Shown here: positions 59,647-64,000 of the stretch, in pieces | Numbering within the stretch: position 1 is the stretch's first letter | How the letters are laid out: each line of letters opens with the position of its first letter | Assembly: GCF_013337045.2 (NCBI RefSeq) | Contig: NZ_CP118259.1 | Location: 1,860,001-1,924,000, forward strand | Reading direction: 5' to 3' | Length of the DNA stretch: 64,000 nucleotides | Source of the DNA: Agrobacterium vitis | GTDB taxonomy: Bacteria > Pseudomonadota > Alphaproteobacteria > Rhizobiales > Rhizobiaceae | Made by a program: the position numbers and the translations under genes | The notes under the pieces: model-generated | What the model saw: only the letters and a program-made list of their open reading frames with translations | The model's database searches: none | What the model was told of the DNA's origin: nothing

Positions 59647-59994
59647 CTATTTACCGATAAACCATTTCAACCCGCTGACAATCGTTTCAGAGATCGAATA
59701 TAGCCACCCGGCAGCCGCCAATACACCACCGCCAACCCATAACAATTTCTGCCCAAGCCAGCCCGCTCCGGCGGCCTTTGCCTTCAAATCCTGATATTGC
59801 TGGAGCGTCATCGTGTGGCCGGTAATGGACACTTCCACCGCCCCCACGCGAACATTGATCAGCGCTAGAGCCACATCCTGCTCATTCAGCTTTTCCCATG
59901 TCCGGCGGCCACGCTCGGAGCCTTCCTTCGATACATCGTCGATGCGGCGATTGATCTGCGCAAGCTCACGCAGGATGAGAGCGGAAGCGTCCAT
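59647..59994 (-). CDS. Small phage membrane protein, DUF1515-like
   Basis: This encodes 115 residues. A charged coiled-coil N-terminal half (LAQINRRIDDVSKEGSERGR) leads to a C-terminal transmembrane segment (WVGGGVLAAAGWLYSISETI). The family resembles the DUF1515-type proteins of rhizobial phages, but I am not sure of the name. It is the last gene before the attachment fragment. Confidence 0.65.
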   Translation of the reverse strand: MDASALILRELAQINRRIDDVSKEGSERGRRTWEKLNEQDVALALINVRVGAVEVSITGHTMTLQQYQDLKAKAAGAGWLGQKLLWVGGGVLAAAGWLYSISETIVSGLKWFIGK

Positions 59995-59997
59995 GAC

Positions 59998-60312
59998 TTA
60001 CTCCACAATAACCAGCACATCGGGGTTCGTCGCCCCGGCCAGGATAACGACGATCTCACCCGAGGTTTGAAGCACGAGCTGCTGCACAACATCGTTGTTG
60101 CCGTCCACCTTGGAAACGGTCAGCTTGGCGTTTGGCAAAGGTGTTTCGATCTCCACACCATCAACCGGCGACAGATCGAGAGACTTTGAAGACACGGACA
60201 GCGTGCCACCGCCGAGACTTCCCGAATATTTCAGCATCCGGTATCCCGCATCAATGCGACCGGAGACACCAGTGTTCCAAGTCGCATTGGCTTGCAATCT
60301 CTTGATAGCCAT
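59998..60312 (-). CDS. Hypothetical phage protein
   Basis: This encodes 104 residues from ATG 60312; the frame to 60390 lies inside the spanin gene. It is beta-rich (LKYSGSLGGGTLSVSSKSLD, VVQQLVLQTSGEIVVILAG) with no signal or membrane segment. A small virion or tail-spike adaptor is conceivable. Family not recognised. Confidence 0.6.
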   Translation of the reverse strand: MAIKRLQANATWNTGVSGRIDAGYRMLKYSGSLGGGTLSVSSKSLDLSPVDGVEIETPLPNAKLTVSKVDGNNDVVQQLVLQTSGEIVVILAGATNPDVLVIVE

Positions 60313-60313
60313 T

Positions 60314-60532
60314 TCACTTCCCTTTCCTGCAAAGCTCGTCCTTGCCGCATTGCATGTTGTGCGCCACCACCTGGCGGGCAAAGCGTTCATCGTGGTTGAC
60401 GATCCAGGCAGCCGTTTCAGGCGCAGGTGTCAGTGCGGCATAGCCAGCGCCATCATTCACACTGCCCGTTGTTCCACATCCGGCCGAGAGCGCGGCACAG
60501 GCCAGCACCATCCATCTGCTCAATAACGCCAT
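60314..60532 (-). CDS. Rz1-like outer spanin lipoprotein
   Basis: This encodes 72 residues. Lipobox LSAGC lies at residues ~15-19 after a short hydrophobic stretch (VLACAALSAGC). The gene overlaps the Rz-like gene by 80 bp in a different frame. Two further cysteines sit near the C-terminus. Architecture fits an o-spanin. Confidence 0.72.
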   Translation of the reverse strand: MALLSRWMVLACAALSAGCGTTGSVNDGAGYAALTPAPETAAWIVNHDERFARQVVAHNMQCGKDELCRKGK

Positions 60533-60728
60533 CGATCGTTCCTCGCTCGTTCAGCTGCTCGATCAGCTCTTGTTTCGCCGCGTCGGCCGCCAGCGCCTTG
60601 CCATCCATCCGGCCTTTGACATAGGCAAAGAGAATGGCGAGCAAGACGAGGCCCGTCAGAACACCGAGCGCCGCCGCCCGCCAATGCTTCTTGATGAAGG
60701 CCAGCACGGCCAGCGCCTCGGTAATCAT
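60453..60728 (-). CDS. Rz-like inner spanin
   Basis: This encodes 91 residues. It has a transmembrane helix (AALGVLTGLVLLAILFAYVK, ~18-37) and a helical periplasmic segment. Short for an i-spanin, but paired with the Rz1-like gene in overlapping frames. Its ATG overlaps the next gene's stop. Confidence 0.7.
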   Translation of the reverse strand: MITEALAVLAFIKKHWRAAALGVLTGLVLLAILFAYVKGRMDGKALAADAAKQELIEQLNERGTIDGVIEQMDGAGLCRALGRMWNNGQCE

Positions 60729-61090
60729 GTAGGCTCTCCATCAGACCAGTCCGGCAGATCAACTGTTTGGCCAGCCAAGGAATGCGTGCAATCGCCCAGA
60801 AACTCGATGCGGCCATCAGTAACGAATGAGTGGCAGACCATTTTCTGATCCTTACTCTCATCGTCGAACTCTTCAGGCACGTCACTGGGAACGCTCCAAT
60901 TCACAAGTATGGAGGGCCGGAATGTGGGTAAATCCACATTACCGTTGAACGACCAAGAGGGTCCGCCGATAACATTGCCCCGCAAAGCGGCTGCATTCAC
61001 TTTGACCTGATGTGTCTCATGGCAACCAGGGCAATAAAATGCGATGCGACCACCGGAAAGGCTACGAAGCTTTTTAGAGAGGGCGCTCAC
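60725..61090 (-). CDS. DUF6527-like phage protein
   Basis: This encodes 121 residues. It has a CPGCHETH motif (zinc ribbon-like) at ~20, then PSWSFNGNVDLPTFRPSIL and CHSFVTDGRIEFLGDCTHSL followed by AGQTVDLPDW. The last segments match small phage proteins named DUF6527 or ammonia-monooxygenase-like. Role unknown; conserved near lysis genes. It overlaps both neighbours by 4 bp. Confidence 0.7.
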   Translation of the reverse strand: MSALSKKLRSLSGGRIAFYCPGCHETHQVKVNAAALRGNVIGGPSWSFNGNVDLPTFRPSILVNWSVPSDVPEEFDDESKDQKMVCHSFVTDGRIEFLGDCTHSLAGQTVDLPDWSDGEPT

Positions 61091-61914
61091 ACCGCCACCC
61101 CGTTCACCGCCACGTCAACGGCCTTGGCCCTGCGCTTGGCATAGATGCTGTAGGCAATGCCGCCGATTGCCACCAAGGCCCCGGCAACAGTCAGGAAAGC
61201 GATGATCTTGCCAACCAGCTCGATGCTGGAGAATGGCGCAAGCTGCTGGGTGGTCTGGGCCAGCACGGCGCTGGCACCGCCCACCGCCGTGGCGGCTTCA
61301 CCTGGCGCAGAAGACGGCGCAGCCTTGACGGCAGAAACCGGAGCCTTGGCATCGCCGTTTTCGTGATAGACCGGAGCCGGACCGACATCGCCGCTCGCCC
61401 ACGCCTGACCGACATCGAGCACATGCTTGAGGCGGTTGGCCCAGCCGTTCTTATTCGCCTCCCAGTTCGAAAGCGTCTTCATGAAGGCAAGGCGCTGGCG
61501 TATCATGTTGGCAATCAACGCATCATGGTTCGTATGCGCTTTGGCAGCGGCAATCGTCGCCGGACCAACCAAACCGTCATCCGGCACGCCAAGCGCGCGC
61601 TGCAACCACTTGGCGCTTTGCGCAGGACCGGAATTCACTGCACCGTCGAACACGACATAGGAGACGCCAGCGGGCAGCTGATCAGCCTTGACCAAGGCCC
61701 AGTAGCGGCCACGGTAAATGCTTTCGGCTTCCGCCCGCACGATGAACTTGACCGATTGCGGTTTCGCACCAATCGACCGCCGATACACATCATAGACGGG
61801 CTGTGTAACACCCATATTGGTGGCCCCGCCCGGATCGTCTTTTTTCGGTCTGTTGGAATACGGCCCCTCAGAACCAAGCACCTGCGCCACACTGCGCTTG
61901 AATTCGTCCGCCAT
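61087..61914 (-). CDS. Endolysin, GH108 family with C-terminal transmembrane segment
   Basis: This encodes 275 residues from ATG 61914. The N-terminal domain (FKRSVAQVLGSEGPYSNRPK, DDPGGATNMGVTQPVYDVYR) is GH108 with the catalytic glutamate in the SEGPYS position. DGLVGPATIAAAKAHTNHDA then forms the peptidoglycan-binding part. The last ~45 residues hold a hydrophobic helix (IIAFLTVAGALVAIGGIAYS) ending in a basic tail. Endolysins anchored this way may not need a separate holin. The start codon sits directly after a terminator hairpin. Confidence 0.87.
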   Translation of the reverse strand: MADEFKRSVAQVLGSEGPYSNRPKKDDPGGATNMGVTQPVYDVYRRSIGAKPQSVKFIVRAEAESIYRGRYWALVKADQLPAGVSYVVFDGAVNSGPAQSAKWLQRALGVPDDGLVGPATIAAAKAHTNHDALIANMIRQRLAFMKTLSNWEANKNGWANRLKHVLDVGQAWASGDVGPAPVYHENGDAKAPVSAVKAAPSSAPGEAATAVGGASAVLAQTTQQLAPFSSIELVGKIIAFLTVAGALVAIGGIAYSIYAKRRAKAVDVAVNGVAV

Positions 61915-61916
61915 AA

Positions 61917-61948
61917 AAAAAGCTCCAGCTTGATTTGCTGGAGCCATT
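61917..61948 (-). terminator. Terminator hairpin abutting the endolysin start codon
   Basis: On the leftward strand GCTCCAGC pairs with GCTGGAGC and is followed by T7 and at once by ATG of the endolysin. The GGAG of the stem's 3' arm is the only plausible ribosome-binding site, so the hairpin could also mask translation. Confidence 0.7.
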
Positions 61949-61985
61949 TTAAGTTTCGCCGGAGGGCGTCAAATGCGAGAAAACG

Positions 61986-62390
61986 CTACTCGATAATCGT
62001 AAGCAGCGAAGAAAGCAGCGCCGGAGGTATGGGATTGTCGCCAAGACGAAAATCCGCTTCCTTTAACAATACCAGATCCACGTCTATTTCCTGCTTGCCA
62101 AGGTCGGCCATCGCGGTGTTCAGCGCGGAAAATTTCGGATGGTCCGGGTCGATCTTTCCCGTACCGTCCGAATATTCGTTGATCAAAGCATCCCGCGCAA
62201 CACTGAAATCATCGACATGTCCTTTCAATATGCGCAGGTTCCGCGCCAGCGTCATGCGCATGTCGCCGCCAAAGGCATAAGGCACGATGACAGCCTTTTC
62301 AACGCCGCCCTCCTTCACCACTTTATTCTGTCCGCCGAGCTGGGAAATTGCATTTGCCAGCTCGGTTGCTTCGCTCAATTTAAGTTTCAT
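61986..62390 (-). CDS. Hypothetical phage protein
   Basis: This encodes 134 residues. The middle is helical (LARNLRILKGHVDDFSVARD) with a C-terminal short hydrophobic stretch (LLSSLLTIIE). The N-terminus looks like an extended coil. No family recognised; it lies between the fibre-like gene and the endolysin hairpin. Confidence 0.6.
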   Translation of the reverse strand: MKLKLSEATELANAISQLGGQNKVVKEGGVEKAVIVPYAFGGDMRMTLARNLRILKGHVDDFSVARDALINEYSDGTGKIDPDHPKFSALNTAMADLGKQEIDVDLVLLKEADFRLGDNPIPPALLSSLLTIIE

Positions 62391-62402
62391 GGGTCAATCC
62401 TC

Positions 62403-64000
62403 TTAGGCCAGAGTACAAAGAATGTTGACTGACGTACCATTGTAGACAGCCGGGAAATAACGAGTGGCGCCAGCGCTGGTCGTACCGAGAGCAACGCCAG
62501 TCGTAATCGAAAGCAGGCCGGTTCCTTTGGTCACGAGCGAAAGATTGATATTCGTGTCGCTGCCTTGCACCGCAACCGATGGAGCCGCACCGGTATTTGC
62601 CCCGGACAGCAACAGCGAATTCACGGCGGAGGAATTGCCATTGATCTGCACCAGGGTGTTGCTGCTACCGCCTTGCAGAAGATACCCACCATTACCTTTC
62701 GTCCGCAGCGCAAAGCCCGCATTCGTCTGCGTGGCGTTTGCAAGGCTCAACAGCGCATAGCCGGAAGCCGCCGCGCCCAGATACAGTTCGGTTTCCGTCA
62801 GGCTTGTGGTCTTGCCCTTGATCAACGCCCCCGAAACCGTCACCAGAGACGCATCAATCACATGGGTAATCGATTGCGTGTCGAAATAGATGGCCGTGCT
62901 ATCGGAGGCGAGAGCGTGCGCGCCATAATTGGAAACGAACGCCAGGCCATATTTCCAGAGCGGATTACCGCTATCCGAAAGATTGCCGACAGCAATAGCC
63001 GCATCGAGCGCCGTACCACGCACTTGGCCGCCAGCCGGGATCTGAATGCCGGTACGGATCGCAGCCGCGCCGCCCGTATTAATGACGGTGTTGAATTCAC
63101 CGCCCGTAACATTGTTATAGCCGGTGACATTGGCCTTGATCTCCGCATACGTGTTGAGACCGAACAACGCATCGCTGTTGACGGAACTGACATTGGCATA
63201 CGCACCACCCTGCAACGCCACGAAATGACCACCGCCAGCGAGAATACCGGGCTGCCCTTCAATGATCATCTGCCCGCAAAGCGTCTGGATGATACCGGTC
63301 GCCCCGGCCTTGGCGCGATGGTAGACAACGAAGCCCTGCTTGCGACCGCCACCCGACACTTGCGCATCGTCGACAATATCCAGAGAATGGAAATCGACGC
63401 TTGACGTGGTGACAAGGCCAAGGGAACGCGCCTCATCGCGACGGAAAATCGAAGACGCAACCCCGTTACGCATATCGCGACGGCCGACATTGACCACATT
63501 CCCCGGAAGAATGTCGGACCAGTTATAGGCCGTCAACGCCAGATCGCCACGAATGACCCAGTTGACGGACTTGGTTCCGCTGATCCCGGTTGCAAACGTA
63601 TAGCTGCCTGCCGGAACCTCGATATCACCGCCAGCCGCGCACGCCGCATAGGCCGCCGCAAACGCCGCCGAACTGGAAACCGCTCCGGTATTGTCCGCGC
63701 CATAGGACACGACATTAATGGGCAGATTGTTTTTTATGGCAAATTGCGCCGGATTGATCGATGCGGCATATCCCGCCGCAGTCGTGGCGGACGCCGCCGC
63801 CGCAACCGCAAATCCGTCCGCATCGGCGGCGTGGGCCTGCGCTTGCGTCATATACCCCTGCGCGGCAACCGCATAGCCTTGTGCCGCCTGAATATCGCTG
63901 GCATTCGGCCCGGCCACCAGCACCCCGCCAAGGGCCAGCATCAAGGTTGCACCAACGGCCAGACCGGCAGAAACCTTATAGCCCTGCCCGCCAGCGTCGA
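62403..64000 (-). CDS. Tail-fibre-like protein with pectin-lyase-type beta-helix, N-terminus outside window
   Basis: At least 532 residues; the frame stays open to the right edge, so the start is beyond the window. A hydrophobic stretch (ATLMLALGGVLVAGPN) and an alanine-rich repeat region (AAQGYAVAAQGYMTQAQAHA) precede the segment INVVSYGADNTGAVSSSAAF, the classical start of the pectate-lyase-like beta-helix of phage depolymerases and fibres. The second half is glycine/serine/valine-rich and ends in a compact domain. It probably binds or digests surface polysaccharide. Confidence 0.82.
   Translation of the reverse strand, partial: DAGGQGYKVSAGLAVGATLMLALGGVLVAGPNASDIQAAQGYAVAAQGYMTQAQAHAADADGFAVAAAASATTAAGYAASINPAQFAIKNNLPINVVSYGADNTGAVSSSAAFAAAYAACAAGGDIEVPAGSYTFATGISGTKSVNWVIRGDLALTAYNWSDILPGNVVNVGRRDMRNGVASSIFRRDEARSLGLVTTSSVDFHSLDIVDDAQVSGGGRKQGFVVYHRAKAGATGIIQTLCGQMIIEGQPGILAGGGHFVALQGGAYANVSSVNSDALFGLNTYAEIKANVTGYNNVTGGEFNTVINTGGAAAIRTGIQIPAGGQVRGTALDAAIAVGNLSDSGNPLWKYGLAFVSNYGAHALASDSTAIYFDTQSITHVIDASLVTVSGALIKGKTTSLTETELYLGAAASGYALLSLANATQTNAGFALRTKGNGGYLLQGGSSNTLVQINGNSSAVNSLLLSGANTGAAPSVAVQGSDTNINLSLVTKGTGLLSITTGVALGTTSAGATRYFPAVYNGTSVNILCTLA

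Larger units (their letters stand above)
59535..64000. mobile_element. Prophage 2 (left part, continues beyond window)
   Basis: It begins at the tRNA-Lys fragment and runs off the right edge. The visible genes, all leftward, are a small membrane protein, a structural-like protein, Rz1- and Rz-like spanins, a DUF6527-like protein, a GH108 endolysin, a hypothetical protein and a long tail-fibre-like gene. Integrase and packaging genes are outside. Confidence 0.85.

Noticed and set aside
1..64000. Insertion sequences, CRISPR arrays or rRNA genes
   Set aside because: No transposase gene, regular repeat-spacer array or rRNA sequence was seen anywhere in the window.

Overview
The window looks like a chromosomal segment of a Rhizobiaceae bacterium (Agrobacterium/Allorhizobium/Rhizobium group). 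This rests on GC-rich coding DNA, the hmuTUV and hutX heme genes, an MscS channel of the DUF3772 type, and a composite palindromic intergenic repeat resembling the rhizobial RIME family. Species cannot be fixed by reading alone.

Layout. 1-1460 is left flank with few convincing genes and may be the worn end of an older element. 1461-42091 is a complete ~40.6 kb siphovirus-type prophage (HK97-like head, lambda-like tail) inserted in the 3' end of tRNA-Cys. A 25-bp direct repeat bounds it, and the intact tRNA lies at 42074-42147 beside the integrase. 42.1-59.5 kb is host DNA: an ABC-2 exporter, two double-receiver signalling proteins (one with GGDEF), a dimethylglycine/sarcosine dehydrogenase-like flavoprotein, an XRE regulator divergent from a methyltransferase, an MscS channel, and a heme uptake and handling locus. 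At 59535 a 46-bp tRNA-Lys 3' fragment marks the edge of a second prophage that runs off the right end; only its lysis and tail-fibre end is visible.

Primary prophage. A cI-type repressor (39261-39923) and a Cro-like gene (38948-39166) diverge across a pair of identical palindromic operators. A second pair sits downstream of cI in front of the HTH/excisionase/integrase operon. From the Cro side one long leftward unit carries regulators, a ParB/MT-A70 methyltransferase, a replication protein with iteron-like repeats inside its own gene, and a NusG-like protein. An intrinsic terminator follows at ~33.42 kb. Next come HNH, terminase, portal, protease, capsid, connectors, tail tube, tape measure, tip, fibres, and lysis genes (endolysin, holin, nested Rz/Rz1). 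The NusG paralogue placed just before that terminator suggests antitermination control of the late genes.

Accessory cargo. Several low-GC or oppositely oriented genes interrupt the phage backbone. They are a PD-(D/E)XK-like nuclease and a HEPN-LprI-like fusion between the tape measure and tail chaperones; two secreted proteins inside the tail operon; a RelE/HTH pair; BrnT/BrnA next to attL; an orphan Dam; and a striking cargo site immediately upstream of the small terminase gene. At that site two unrelated membrane-protein genes (one a four-helix protein with a GT51 peptidoglycan glycosyltransferase domain) are stacked. Each is preceded by a copy of the same 49-bp sequence and followed by a copy of the terminase 5' end. 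The stacked cargo site and the nuclease/HEPN pair are the best candidates for undescribed phage-defence or exclusion functions.
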